The notes: generated from the sequence alone by a model not told the origin. A DNA stretch of 64,000 nt from Puccinia triticina (GCF_026914185.1 NC_070573.1:1860001-1924000), one strand, 5' to 3'. Positions 1 through 11,833 are shown, counted from the first letter of the stretch. Made by a program: numbers and translations.

Positions 1-433
1 TTCTTCTTTTTTTTTCTTTTTGGTTATGTTATATACGTCTGTCTTTTTTATCTTTTTGTACCACCAATGGTCTCATTACGTACATTATCTTTATCATTGG
101 TCTGTTTACTTGGTGGCTCTTATAAACTATACACATCTAATTATCTTATATATTTCTTTTTTCCTCGCTGCCTAAATCACTTCTGCATTGGCTGTTTGAG
201 CCTCTGCTGAGAGGCGCAGCCGTGTAGAGAGGCTTTGGTCAAGCAGCAGCTGCCCGATGACCCTGGTTTTCACAGGCCCTGCGTTGCAATGAGGAGGTGA
301 ACACCATCGCATCTACGTGATCTCGCTGAGGGAGTCGAGAAAGTTGGAACAAGCTTCGCAGTCAAAGAGCCAAGTACAAGAACGAAGCTTCCCCAGAAGC
401 AGTACAATGAATCTGTTGAGTCATGTAGCGGAG
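1..433. other. AT-rich sequence, no gene seen
   Basis: Pyrimidine-rich, low-complexity sequence in the first 180 bases, then unique-looking sequence. The open frames here are short, have no codon structure and match no domain I recognise. Confidence 0.5.
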
Positions 434-535
434 CTAACTTAACTAAGTCCCTCTCTATGTGGAGGGGGGACTCCGTCCCGCAGGGACCTTCGGAGGTCGC
501 TTCGCTCCCCCGAGGAGGGAAATTAGCTAAGTTAG
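434..535. mobile_element. 102-bp MITE with 9-bp target duplication (MULE-like)
   Basis: The ends are imperfect inverted repeats of about 20 bp: CTAACTTAACTAAGTCCCTC on the left, and CTAACTTAGCTAATTTCCCT when the right end is read in reverse complement. The element is flanked by a perfect 9-bp direct repeat GTAGCGGAG (425-433 and 536-544). A 9-bp target duplication is typical of Mutator-like elements. The GC-rich interior can fold on itself. There is no coding capacity, so it must be mobilised in trans. Confidence 0.72.
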
Positions 536-544
536 GTAGCGGAG

Positions 545-1682
545 ACTGTACCAAGCGAAGTCGGGCACGGCATGGGTGTTTCGAATTCAACCCCCTCAAA
601 ACAGGTAGGGACATCGTTATATGAGGATTGGCCCGACATGAGTGGTGCATGCAGTATAGACGTTTGCGTGCTTGTTCGAGGTTTATCGAAGTCAACGAGG
701 TTAGAACGACTCAATCAGACTGGAGGCATGGATACAACTTGTAGGAAAAGAACAGCAGACAAGTCTGCTGCAAGTTGATTCTCCCCCCACCTCTCGTTAA
801 GATCTAACCAACTAAAAGCTCAGAGAGTGAGCTGGCCTTTTGCACTTACCGAAATTAGTTAGACCTCATTGTTGTTGCACACTTCTTCCTAGTGGCTCAT
901 TTCCACCTCATTTATTTTTATTCCAGCTCCAAGAAGCACACAACACACATAAATACTTGGGCTGATGATGTTTTTTCATCCCGGGGCGCTGGTTGTCTGT
1001 GGCGTACTTGTGGCGCTCCTTCCGGAACCAACATGCCAATATCCGTCCATGGAATTGACAAAGCGGATGCTCGGCCCCAAGCTTACGGTTGAGCAGGGCC
1101 CAGGGACTGAGTGAGTTTTCCCAAAAGACAGTGATCCAGAAATTTTTATCTGACCTTTAAATTTCCTCTGACATGGTGGATTCTTTTCCAATCAGATGCA
1201 CAGCGTATGTAAATCTTTTCCACAACAGAGGATAGCAGCAGCTAAGATTGCAATTTTTTAAAATATATAGTGATTCACTTGCGGACATAGCAGTGCATCA
1301 GCAACCCATGTAAGCTTTCTTGATTCCTTGGTTTCAAATCAAATCAGATTGCTGATCCCCATTCTGCTTTCATCTGATAAGAGGATCAAATGCATTGGCA
1401 GGTCAAGACAGTGGATTGGGATTGTAAGTGAATTCCAGCTTTTAATATCTCTGCCAATTATTCAGGAATTGAACCACCTTGTGATCCTTTTCTGATTGCA
1501 ATAGTCAGACAGCCAATGGGTTTAGCACACAAGAGAAGAAGATATATGAGCATGATCCATTCAATATTCCTAAGGATCCAAAATCACATGATCCTGGAAT
1601 GTGTGTTGACTGAATAAAATGAATACATCATTCCATAAAATGCTTTATAACTGACATGACAAAATTTAATTGTAGCTCATTG
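545..1682. other. Intergenic sequence, no gene seen
   Basis: AT-rich sequence leading up to the first exon-like block of the pseudogene at 1683. Short open frames on both strands are unsupported. Part of 1260-1680 may be decayed 5' sequence of that pseudogene, but no exon could be read. Confidence 0.4.
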
Positions 1683-4172
1683 ATGCAATTCCGTGCGGTT
1701 GGAATACGGAAGGGTTTGGTTCCTCATGAGACTTCAATGGATGCCTTTGTTGACCATTTCATGTGGGTTGACCTTCAAGTCCCAAAAATGTGGAATTCAT
1801 GCTAATTCCTACATAGATTACTATACTGATTTGGCCCTGGTTTCAGAGAAAACATTTACAAAGATGAATTCAAACATAAGAGTTTTTCTTATACAGATCT
1901 GCTTTCCAAACACCTCAAGCGGATTGGGCAGTGGAGAAAAAGGTGTGCCCTTTCTTCTTCCTTACTTTTCTGAGTGCTCTTTATGTTATTTGAATCTTGA
2001 AACAGATTTTATTCCCTGTTGATAGTATTTATGGGGAAAGAGAATTTGCAGAGGAAAAAACATTGAAGAATATATTAGGGGCCCACATAGAGTATGATCA
2101 AAGAATGTGTGTATATTATCACCACTGCAAGTAGGAAGAATTGGATGCTCATTTGAATTACTTGTTGTTTCAATTTGGAATCAAAGAATCCTCATGTAAG
2201 TTTCCCAAATAAAATAAATGAATCTGGTTTTACTCTGAGAATTGAACTAATTTAAAGTTGTTAAAATCACCTAATTTCAGTAGAATGGAAGAATATTTTC
2301 AAGTTGTTGGAAGAATATTTAAAAACCATTACTTACTTCAACTAGATTTGCGGGAAGCATTTTATGAGTGGGCTTTGTGAGTGTTTTTTATCTCAAGAAT
2401 AAAAAAAAGAAGATACTCTTCTCCTTGTGGGGTTTAGGAACTCCCTTTATTTTGAAAAAATCATTGTAAAATTCCACTGATACATTTACCAGAAATGAGT
2501 GGAAGAGTCAATATACAGATACTATAAAGTTAGACACAAAGAAGCTTGTAACTGAATTTTCCAAGTGGTCCCAAAATAATTTTCACCCAGGACAGTGAGT
2601 TATTTTTCTTTGTTTCTGGCTCCTCTTCAGATGAAAATTGCTTGTCTAGCCTGACTATTCCCTGTTTTTATCAAACAGTCATTATGCTTATCCACCAAAT
2701 CAGGTTGAAAACCTTGTTTCAATTGTGAAAGACCTGTTTGTATATTTTAATTTCTTGCAAAGCAAACTAAAAAAACAAATCCATTTGTATAATGAGAAAA
2801 CTAATAATAAATTCAATCAAATAGGGAGCTAGAGGACTACATTCAAGCACTGGACCCAACACTGAAACCAGAGGATGTGGAGGGGTTCAAAATGTTTTTA
2901 TTCCATGGAGGAGCAGATGATAAAATGGACTTTACTGGAGAGCCTTGGAAGTTGAGTCATAAACATATTGAAAATGATCTCAAAGATTGGAAGGCAAGAA
3001 AATTTGCAGAAGGTGTGCTTGTTGTTTCCTTCCTACCATTTCACATGATCTTCTTGGAAATGATGATTGTTTCACAGATATCTGACAAATCTGTCATCTT
3101 AACCTTCAAAATATTTCTCATGATCAGTCCCACAGGAAAAGGATGAAAGGATCATGTATGATTCCATATTTTTTTAAGAATAGAAAAGTATACAGTGTAA
3201 ACATTAAACTGATAGAAAAATGTCCAAAAAATACAGGTCATTTGAGCAATTTAATCTCATTGCAAGTGAACTCTTTGGCAAAAATTACATAAACAATTCT
3301 CCTTTCCTAAAGCAATACCCTTATAGGAAACATATCTGGATGCCACAAGCTCTTTCTGCTACGATCAGTGCTCTAGGACCCAAGGATAAATTATTGTTAG
3401 TTTATTTTCATTCATATCTTAGTTCATGCACAAAACCTATCTATATTCATCTTGAAATTCAAAACTCCTCATGCAGAAATTTAAGAAGTGCTGAAAGCTG
3501 CAAAGATCTAAGAGTTATGCACAAAAATCTACAAAAACTGTTTATTCTGTATGTATCTATCCCATTTTCTGTCTTTAAACCAAGGGGAAAAAATGGACCC
3601 AATGAATACTCAAATAATCACTCCCAAAAAAGTAACTTGGACAAAGTACTTGCTTTTTTACCTCAAAAATTAACAGCTGAAGAGAGAAGAAGTTTCAAAA
3701 GTTATGCAGTGGTAAAATATGACAGAGCCGCAGATGAAAATTGGGGTCTTGAAGAAGTCCGAACACTTTTTGCTGGTTGGGAGAAGAGCAAAAGTGGGTG
3801 GAACAGGGATTTTTTCAAGCTTTGAAATATTGATTCTTACAATCTTCTGTCTTCTTGCTAACCCAAAACCAAAAACTCCCAGAATACCCAGTTGTACCAC
3901 AGGCCAGTACCCATGAAATCACAACTGGTATTATCCCAAGCAAGGCCACTGAAACTCATGGAAGCAGAGATTCACAAGGAATCCAAAAAGCAACTGGTTC
4001 TAATTCAAAAGAATCTTCTGGTAATTCTGGAAATGTAGAAGCCCAAGCTTTTCCAGAAGTAGGAAAAAAATCCAAGACCAAGCTGGATTCAGGGTGCAAC
4101 AAGATTTATCAAATTATTCCCAATCTTTCAGAACAATTGCGAAAGCTCTGCGGAAACAAAAAGGCTGTATGA
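1683..4172 (+). pseudogene. Decayed multi-exon gene, member A of a family of unknown function
   Basis: Exon-like blocks lie in order on the plus strand: 1683-1806 (starts MQFRAVGIRKGLV, includes FVDHFMWVDL), about 2035-2200, 2285-2375, 2493-2597, 2825-3014 (includes LKPEDVEGFKMF and WKLSHKHIENDLKDW), 3235-3400 (RSFEQFNLIA, HIWMPQALSATI), 3640-3825 (AEERRSFKSYAVVKYDRAAD) and a Ser/Thr/Lys-rich tail to 4172. In-frame stops interrupt the second block (VYYHHCK then stop), so it is probably dead. A second, truncated member lies at 18890-20115 with the same block order and diverged sequence, and similarity continues about 700 bp beyond the coding part. I do not recognise a characterised domain. The repeated occurrence suggests a lineage-expanded rust family; that is inference. 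Confidence 0.6.
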
Positions 4173-5252
4173 AATTCTTTGTTGCTAAAAATTCCAATCT
4201 GTCTTTTTCATCATTTAAATTTTAATAAGACATCAGAATATTTACCTCTGAAAGCTGGTTACAACTATTGGATTAATTGATAAAAAAAATCTTTCAATTT
4301 CTTTCTCTGTTGATATGCATCCCTTTGTCTCTTTTTGTATAGCCCCTGCGCCGCGGATGACACGGGTTTCACAAACCATTCACACATTGTTCTTGACTGG
4401 CCTTATCTTATGTTCCTCATCTCATGTCTTAGCTCAGCAGAGAATCCGACTGACCACTCTCTCCGCTGAGCTAGGTGAGTGATTTCCCTTTCATTCTATT
4501 TTCCTTCCCTTCTACCTCCCTCTTCCCCATTTTTGTAGATAGCAGAGAATCCGACTGACCACTCTCCACTGAGCTAGCTGCAATACCACCCCACCTGTTG
4601 GTATCAGAAGTCTTGAGGCCTGCCTTTCAGTGCCCATGCCGTACGCCTAGTGATGAGCTCAGTCTCTTACACTTTTTTTCCTTTATTCCTTTCCTTTCCT
4701 TTCCTTCCCGGCCAATCTGTTATTTGCACTTCCATCTTCCCTTAGTGTCAAAGATTCACTTAATTTTTAATTAGAGGTTCCAATTTTCCTTAATTTTTGG
4801 GTATACTTGCCTTTCATCAATCAACTTTCATTTCAACTCAAATCAAATTAAATAGTTTCCTCCCTGAGCCAAATCTCTTTGGTTTCATTTCTGGTTCAGC
4901 CTCACACAACCAGAACACTGGTGATTTATATTGATGAGTTTGGTAAAATTTCCACTCAGCAATAGCGCGGGCAGGAATGCACAAGCAGCTGAGCTTAAAT
5001 TGCATTTGGAGACATAAGCACTGAGGATGATGTCAGAAAAGCATATGGAAAGTCACACGCACAAAGAAAGCACGGATTGGATGATATGCGGATTTTGGAT
5101 TGGGAGGCGGACAGGAGTGGATGGTTAGAGCTGGACTGCAACGGACCAAAAGCAGTGGCACGTTAGTGGGTGAGCCAGGGAAGCTGGGGCAGAGTCCCTG
5201 GTGAGAGACGGACTGACGTGGGAGGTCAAGCGTTGGAGAGGAGCCAAGCCTG
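4173..5252. other. 3' flank of the pseudogene and repeat-rich spacer
   Basis: The segment from about 4300 to 4905 is partly alignable with 20300-20570 downstream of the second family copy, so the duplication extended past the gene. It also holds the tRNA-like boxes listed separately. No supported gene. Confidence 0.45.
4436..4577 (-). repeat. Two copies of a tRNA 5'-half-like sequence
   Basis: A unit of about 38 bp occurs at 4436-4475 and 4541-4577. On the minus strand it reads TAGCTCAGCGG, which fits the RNA polymerase III A-box consensus (TRGYNNARNGG), followed by GTCGGATTCTCTG, resembling a tRNA anticodon stem. No B box or acceptor end is visible, so these are fragments, perhaps the heads of decayed SINEs. 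Confidence 0.35.
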
Positions 5253-5565
5253 TGTTGCAATGAAGACACTGGAACAACAGATAGCTGTGATGATGATGGT
5301 TGTGGAAGGATTACATTGCTTCAGAAAAGAAAGAAAAGAAGAGAAGAGAGAAAAAGAAACAAACAGAAAGAAATCACCTGGAACAGCAGATAGTGATGAT
5401 GATGGTTGTGGAAGGATGAGGAAAGCGCCTTCCACGTCTGCTGCTCCAGGTGACTACAACCATGGGATGTCACAGACCATGAAGTGTACATGAAAGGTTT
5501 GAAGCAGACACAAAGAGAAAAAGAAGGAACACACAAAGACACACAAGAAACACACAACCTCAAAA
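5253..5565 (-). mobile_element. Solo LTR of a copia-type element (313 bp)
   Basis: It starts TGTTGCAATGAAG and ends ACCTCAAAA, flanked by the 5-bp duplication GCCTG (5248-5252 and 5566-5570). Its internal plan, a repeated GGTTGTGGAAGGAT block at about 5296 and 5405 followed by a CTGCTGCTCCAGG motif, parallels the LTRs of the copia element at 49765-54869, which begin TGTTGCGATAG, repeat TGTGTTGGAAGGAT and end CCTCAACA. It is a diverged relative left by LTR-LTR recombination. Strand is given by analogy to that copia element. Confidence 0.62.
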
Positions 5566-6014
5566 GCCTGGGAATGTGATGTGTCCAAGTCAGGCGGAGA
5601 TGAAAGACTAGTGGATGGGAACAGAGGCAGACGTGCGTGGAGGGCTCAAAGATTCTCTTCTGTTTTTATTTTTCATCATCTATCTTACTACTCATTATTG
5701 TGCTTACACTTACAGACATCACTATGAAAAAAACTCAAGAAACTGCTGTCAGTTGACATGCAGCATACGTGAGTCCATTTATAGTTGATACCAGTACCAT
5801 ACAAATGAATTCCAGGAATATTTGGAGGTTTCTCAACTTAATTTTAGTGCATATTGCACTTGACTGAGGTTGACAAAACAGAAGACTCTGAGCCCTCAGG
5901 CAAACACTCAGCTGGGACACCCAAGGTTTGCCAAGCCAGCTGGGCAGCCTAAGCCATATTTTGTATACAAGGGGTTGATGATGTAATACCGGCCCTTGTC
6001 ATGAGTTGTCCATA
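5566..6014. other. Spacer, no gene seen
   Basis: Unique-looking sequence between the solo LTR and the hairpin minisatellite. No coding signal. Confidence 0.4.
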
Positions 6015-6508
6015 ACACAGTCAACAAGGAGGGATCCCTCCCAGTTGACATGATAATAAAAAAAAGTTGACCGGGAGGGATCCCTCCTGGCCAACAACTA
6101 CATACCCCAGCCGACCGGATTCCTCCAGGTTGACAGCTATTCACAACAGTTGACCAGGAGGAATTGCTCCTGGTCAATGAATCTATACTCTAGTCATCCA
6201 GGAGGAATTGAGAGCTATTTGCAACAGTCAAGCGGGAGGAATCCCTTCCGGTAAACAACTGTACACACTTGTTGACTGGCCTCCCAGTTGACTGTTGCAA
6301 ATAGCTGTTGACCGGGAGGGATTCCTCCTTGTCAAATTGTTTATAGATTCATTGAATGGCAGGGATTCCTCCCGGTTGACTAGTGTGTATAGTCATTTAA
6401 CGGGAGGCATTCCGCCCAGTTGACTAGAGTATACAGTTGTTGGCCAGGAGGGATTCCTCCCGGTCAACTAGTGTGTATATTCATTGACCGGGAGGCATTC
6501 CTCCCGGT
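6015..6508. repeat. Hairpin minisatellite, left part (interrupted by gypsy element)
   Basis: About ten degenerate units. Each is a short inverted repeat of the form TTGACCGGGAGG / CCTCCCGGTCAA around a 3-5 base loop, separated by spacers such as TAGTGTGTATAGTCA. The array resumes at 15447 after the gypsy element; the boundary lies inside one hairpin arm (CTCCCGGT, then LTR). Confidence 0.75.
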
Positions 6509-7256
6509 ATGGAGCTTTGTCCGGTGCTAGGCCAGCGACAGCGCTGGGAGGGGAAAAGTGCCGGGTGGCTGCCCTCACGGATGGTCCGAGGATGAGGCTG
6601 GGGATTCAAGGTGATAGCTTGTTGTTGGGTGGTTTTGAGAGTTCGCCGAGGGTTGGATTCTTGGCGGCGGTTTTGTTGAGGATTCCGAGATGATTTGAGT
6701 GGCTTGTCGAAGGGAAAGGGATTCGTAGAAATCGGACTACGGACTCTAGACTCGAGATGGCGGATCAGAATGCCATGCCGCTCCCCTCCTCCAAGTTCTG
6801 CGAACTTGGACTCGGGAGGCAACATGTCACGTACATTTCATCATCTCCTTGCGCGCCGTGCGCGCGCACACAACACAACACACAGAAAAAAAAAAACAAG
6901 AATCAAAAAGAAAAACAAAAAAAGTAGAACCAAAAGAAAACAGCACAACAGATCACACAGCCTAAGGGATGAGAAAGACATGACACACACCAAAGAGAAG
7001 AAAGAAAAGAAATAGACCAAAAGCAAAAGACAGAGAATAAAACCCACAGTGCAAGCTGTGTTAGGACCAAGAAAAAGGAAGGAGGAGGGAGATAGAGAGG
7101 AGAGTGGAGAATAGGGAAAAAAAAAGAAAGGAGAAATGAATGAACTGAGAGCCTTGAGCCTTGAGAGTCTTGAGTTTGAAAGCCTTGATCTTGAGAGGAG
7201 TGCCGGTGAAATTGGAGAACTGAGAAATGATTTGACTACCAAGTTTGACCACCACA
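6509..7256 (-). repeat. 3' LTR of the gypsy element
   Basis: 748 bp, matching 14699-15446. In element orientation it begins TGTGGTGGTCAAAC. The ORF-like Leu/Phe/Ser-rich frames across it come from a long A-rich tract and are not genes. In element orientation the purine-rich stretch AAGTGGTGGTGGGA directly before it is a plausible polypurine tract. Confidence 0.92.
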
Positions 7257-7355
7257 TCCCACCACCACTTACAGTCTGTCCCTAGACTGCGCGGTCTCCG
7301 CCGAAGATCCTGTCGAACCGCGCTGTCAAAAAGAAACAGAAGGGGGCCCGCAGGT

Positions 7356-7440
7356 GGCTCACGAGAGTGGCGAATGTAGAGCTACAACAAAATTTTCGGT
7401 AGTAGATACCCGAGGCGCATACTGAGGAGGGGGAACTTAC
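7356..7440 (-). promoter_or_regulatory. Splice-donor module, copy 1 (gypsy element)
   Basis: One of four related segments of 75-85 bp in the element. In element orientation it begins with a strong donor GTAAGT at 7440, preceded by ACCAAAA, continues through TATGCGCCTC and ends near CGTGAGCCAC. This copy follows the last readable codons of pol. Confidence 0.5.
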
Positions 7441-10400
7441 TTTTGGTTTCCAATGCCCCCACAAGGAAAATATTGCTTGACCTGGTCCGCCGCAAACCGG
7501 TGTTTGAGTTCTGTCCCATCGAGCTCGGCGAGAACATACGAGCCGCCTGAGACTTGTTGAACGATCCGATAGGGTCCATTCCACTTGTGGGCAAAGAGCT
7601 GCCCCCACTGAAGCTCCAAAGATTGGTTATACGCCAACACCAGGTCTCTCGGACCTAGTGGTCTGCAAAGTCGACTAGAGTGCTTATCCTCCCAATAGCG
7701 GATGGACTCGGCTCAAGATTTCATCATCCGCTCGTACGCAACTGCCCGCGCCTCTTCACTACGCTCAAGCTGTCGAGAGCGCGCTACTAGTAAATCAGAA
7801 GTACTGCGCACCTCCTCCCAATCGACCCCAAGGAAAGATTCTATGTCCAAATCGATGGGAAGAGCTGCGCGCTGACCGAACACCAACTCGTAAGGAGAGT
7901 AGCCCGTCGTGCGCTTTGTTGAGATTTGATCGGCGAACAAAACCAGCGGCAGGAACTTCCGACAGTTCTTGCCCAACTCTCCCGCTAACTTGACCAAAGC
8001 TGACTTAAGGGGTGCATGCCCGCGCTCGACCATACCCTGAGCTTTGGGATAGTACGGCGTCAAGACTCGATGTTGACCAGGCAAAGCTCTGAGCATCTCT
8101 GCCAAAGCCCCGCCGAACTCTGAGCCCCCATCAGTTGAGTAGGAGCGCGCTAGACCGTACCGCATGGTCCAGTTTTCTTGCAGGAACGCCGCAACCGCTT
8201 CCGAGGTGATGTTGTTGAGAAATTTGGCCTCAACCCAGCCCAAGAAGTCATTGCGGGCCACAATTAGGTATTTGGCTCCGCTGGCTTTGATGTGAACAGC
8301 ATCCATAGAGACTCGCCCAAATAATGTGGCCTCACCCGTCGGGTAGCGCACTTCCATGGGCCGGCGCAGATCGCGCTTCTGACAGGCTTCGCAGCTGCAA
8401 CACCAGAGCTGAACCGCTTTCTTGAGACTTGGCCACCAGAACCAATCGGCAACCCGGCAATATGTTTCTGCTGTGCCTCGATGGCCAAGTTCTTCATGCA
8501 AACACCGAAGGATTTCATCCTGCTTGCTCGGAATAGTGATCACAATCCGTGGCAGCGGACTTCCCCTTCGCAGGAGTCGACCCTCCTGAACGAAAAAATC
8601 TGCTGCCTTCCTCCTTAAAGCCTGAAAAAAGACTGAGTCCATGTCCGCGGGTCGAGCGAATGTCATGAGGTACTCCTCCAATTGCCGCCAAAACCCTTCC
8701 TGATAACCAGTGTACGCCGGCGCTGCCTCCGCTGAGAAAGAGGTCAAGGGCCTAATGAGCGGTGCTTCCTCGTCAAAATCTGACGCAGGTGGATCCGACT
8801 CGTCATCTCCCTGCGGCCTGCGGGAAAGTCCATCCGGCATCGTGAACGATTTGCCCGGGCGGTGAGAGATGTTGAAAGAAAACAGATGTATGAAAGCAAC
8901 CCATCGCGTCATTGGAGCATTGGGAAGGCTGGGCGCGTTGATCATCTGAACGAGGGACTGGGCGTCAACAATGAGCTCGAAATGTTGCCCCCACAGTACA
9001 ATCTGGAGCTTCTTTAGGATTCTTGCGACCCCACACACAACACTGGGTTGCTACGCTAACCATAGCGGTTAGCGTAGCGTAGCGCAGCGCGAATGCGCTA
9101 TTTTTTAGCGTAGCGTTAGCGCAATTGCACACATATGCGCTAACGCTATGCGCACGCGGTGCGCAGCTATTTTAGCTGATAGCGTAGCGTTAGCGCAGAT
9201 GCGCGCAATTGCGCTAACGCTACGCATGCAGGGCGCAAAAGAGCGCGCGCTACGCTGCGCTACAGCACTTTAGCGGGAAAAAAGGGCTTTTTTTCCGCTA
9301 AAAGCGGTGTAGCGCAGCGCAGCGTAGCGTAGCGACTGTAGCGGCGCGCTAACGCTAACAAAGAATTGGCGCGCTGTTAGCGCCGCTGAAAATTAGCGCA
9401 GCGTAGCGGCGCTAACAGCGCGCTAACGCTATGCAAAATAGATGGGCGGGTTTTTTTCCGCTACGCTAACGCGTAGCGCTGAAATAGCGTAGCGACCCAG
9501 TGTTGCCACACAACTCGAGTTTGGGCTGCGAGTACCAAGACTCAACGTCGGAGAATAACAAAGACTCGTAAAGCGCGGGTTGGTCGAGGCCGTTTGCGTC
9601 TGCTTGAGTAAGAACCGCCCCAACAGCGTGAAAACTGGAATCTACGGCGAGTTTCAGTTGCCCCGCATTCGGCCCATAGTCCACCTTGACCAGAACAATA
9701 TCTTTGCCCACAAGATTTTTTAGTTGTCAAAAGGCCGTTTCACAATCCTCGGTCCAGACAAATGGAGCGTCCTTGCAAGTCAGTCGCCAAAGCGGAATAC
9801 AGATCTGCGAAAGAGACGGAATGAATATCCGCACGTACACAACCACGCCGAGAAAACCGCGAACTTCGGTCGCATCTGAAGGCGTTGGCCAGCTCAGAAT
9901 TTTGTTGATTTTAGTCCTTGCCATCCGTTGACCTTCCTTGCACACGACATGGCCCACGATCTCCAACGCGGGAACGCAAGCTGCCAGCTTGGACGCTGAA
10001 ACAGTCAACCCCGCCTCCTTGATCCAAAACAAAATCCTTTCAAGGGTCGCGGCGTATTCCCAAATGAACCTCCTGACTCCGGGATGCCAAGACAGGACCT
10101 CTCCATTGTAATCTGAATTCGGGCCCTTGATGCCTCCATCATCGATGAACACTCCCGCGTGGTCGGGGATCTTGTCCTGCAGGACCCACATCATCTGCGC
10201 CTGGTAGACGGCGACAGAATTAGTGGCGCCCTGCGGGAGCCGGGTCAGCTGGAATCTACCTAGAGGAGTATTGAACGTAGTCAGCGGTCGCGAGATGGGA
10301 TCCAAGGCGCGTTTGTCATAACCGCCAAGAATGTCTCCCAGCCCATAGCAAGCACTACCCGAGAATGATTCCACAAAGTCCTTGGTAGCCGGCGGAATTC

Positions 10401-11025
10401 CCGCATCCTTCACCGTAACCTTATTCAGAGGCTGGAGGTCGTGGACAATTCGGAGTTTGCCGTTGCTCTTCAGGACGCAGAAGACCGGCGAGGAGTACAA
10501 CAAAGTTGATTTTTCGTACAGCCCGTTCCGCACTCGCTCCCTCAAGATCCTCGTGTATTCGTCTAGCTTAGCCGCGGGTATGGGAATTTTCTTCTTTTGC
10601 CACGGCTCATGCTCAATTACTGGGATGATATACGGCATTCCGTAGGACTCTTTCAGCAGCCCTCGCTCGGATTTGTTGAAGGCGATAGCTTGATTCCGCT
10701 CGGACAACACGTTCTTGATGACGTTCAACTCGTCAGGCCAGAGCCAGCCTTCCGGACCAAAATTTACCGCAGTAAGGCGCTCTTTGGTGACGTGCCCTTT
10801 TGGGGTGAAGGGGCCCGTCAAAGAGCGGGCCAAAGGACGGTAAGGGTCCCTAGAGAGAGGCGGACATTGGAGGGGGGGATTTAGCCCTTGTGGCATCGGC
10901 TGATTGACGGGCTTGATTTTCCGAGAGACTGGCTTGTATTTTGCTGCGAACACCGCGAATTCACTGGCTTTCCAGGCGCCCAAAAGCGCGGATTGAGATT
11001 GAGCGCCAAGACCATTCTGGAGCAA
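7440..11025 (-). pseudogene. Gypsy pol: reverse transcriptase, RNase H and integrase (disrupted)
   Basis: Reverse transcriptase lies at 9727-11025: LRIVHDLQPLNKV, the FIDDGG form of the YxDD active site near 10140, and GFLG in the thumb. A TGA after CETAF (about 9727) stops it, and the frame then continues into RNase H (KLAVDSSFHAVGAVL) up to 9506, where a 468-bp MITE is inserted. RNase H resumes at 9037 and leads into integrase: an HHCC zinc finger (LHEELGHRG and CSCEACQKRD), then the catalytic Asp of VSMDAVH, the Asp of STDGGSEF and the Glu of AQGMVERGH, all kept. A second TGA (about 7713) separates ERMMKS from AESIRYWEDK. The C-terminal part, with HKWNGPYRI, ends near 7440. Stops may be suppressed or spliced around, but the MITE makes loss of function likely. 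Confidence 0.9.
9038..9505. mobile_element. 468-bp MITE inside gypsy pol, built of TAGCG-type repeats
   Basis: The ends are inverted repeats of about 20 bp with one mismatch (CAACACTGGGTYGCTACGC), flanked by a perfect 7-bp duplication CCACACA (9031-9037 and 9506-9512). Removing the element and one duplication restores the RNase H reading frame (LELCG joined to VARILKKL). The interior is almost wholly short alternating inverted motifs such as GCGTTAGCGC and TAGCGTAGCG. There is no ORF of its own. Confidence 0.82.
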
Positions 11026-11099
11026 ACATTACGTCCGTAGTTCCAAAAAATCCTCAAAAGGCACCTTATCTGCGTACAAAAACCCGGACGGTGAAGAGC

Positions 11100-11181
11100 G
11101 GCTCACAATAGTGGCACAAGGTAGAGTTTTGACAATATTTGGAGCATCACGCCTGGAGGTGCATAATTGGAGAAAACTTAC
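11100..11181 (-). promoter_or_regulatory. Splice-donor module, copy 2 (gypsy element)
   Basis: In element orientation GGAGACTAAAA is followed by GTAAGT (11181), then TATGCACCTCC, then a GTGAGCC end. Same plan as 7356-7440, 11467-11547 and 14269-14343. It separates the repeat-peptide exon from the start of pol. Confidence 0.5.
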
Positions 11182-11466
11182 TTTTAGTCTCCAATCCCTC
11201 CGCAGAACACCTTCTTCCACCTCATCCACCCAAGCCTCTATTTTTGACGGAAATAGTTTCACCTCATTGCGGAGGATCATTAGTTTATCCTCGTCGCGGA
11301 GGCTCGGAAGTTTAGCCTTGTTGCGGAGGGTCTCTGCAGACATGCCTAGTTTAGCCTCATTGCAGAGGGTCACAAAGGACAAGACTAGTTTATTCTCGTC
11401 GCGGAGACGAGAAGCGGACCGCAATGAGCTTCCTAATGCGGAAGAAAGGAGGGATTCCAAAGGGCT
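11182..11466 (-). CDS. Putative accessory exon/ORF between gag and pol, with a repeated LRNEAKL-like peptide
   Basis: On the minus strand the frame reads five degenerate copies of a seven-residue motif, spaced 13-16 residues: LRDENKL, LCNEAKL, LRNKAKL, LRDEDKL, LRNEVKL. At the DNA level these are tandem repeats of GTTTAGCCTCRTTGCGGAGG type. The segment lies exactly between splice-donor modules 2 and 3, so it may be an exon joined to gag or pol, or a separate accessory ORF. I know of no gypsy protein with this motif; it could also be neutral tandem duplication. There is no good ATG at its start. Confidence 0.35.
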
Positions 11467-11547
11467 GCTCACGAGCGTGGCACGTGATAGTGTTTTTGAT
11501 GAAGTGGTAGAATCTACCCTGAGGTGCATACTTGGATGGGGACTTAC
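11467..11547 (-). promoter_or_regulatory. Splice-donor module, copy 3 (gypsy element)
   Basis: In element orientation GTGTCAAA is followed by GTAAGTCCCC (11547), TATGCACCTC, and an end at GTGCCACGCTCGTGAGCAG, whose AG could serve as acceptor. It lies between gag and the repeat-peptide exon. Confidence 0.5.
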
Positions 11548-11833
11548 TTTGACACCTTGTGCCCCTGCCGGACACCCATTCTGATCGTCACAAACCAGCC
11601 GCTCCCCGTTGGAATGATTGGGGGAAAAGAGCCAATCAAAATGGAGAACTAGAGAGCTGACAGAAACAGAACCAATGTTTTTAGGGTTTTTTGGATTTTC
11701 TTGATGTTTTTGCTCTTGACAATTTTTGTTGAGTTGTCTGTTAGTCTGCTACCATGATGTATCACCACAGTATGGAGGGCTGTCGGATCGACCCATGAGC
11801 ACTACCAACCGACCACCCAGCTGGCAGCCACAA

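Noticed and set aside
270..695. 141-codon minus-strand open frame
   Set aside because: It crosses the 102-bp MITE, has no domain or codon structure, and its two ends lie in unrelated sequence.
6841..7257. Leu/Phe/Ser-rich minus-strand frames in both gypsy LTRs (also 15031-15471)
   Set aside because: They are the complement of an A-rich tract in the LTR, not a membrane protein.
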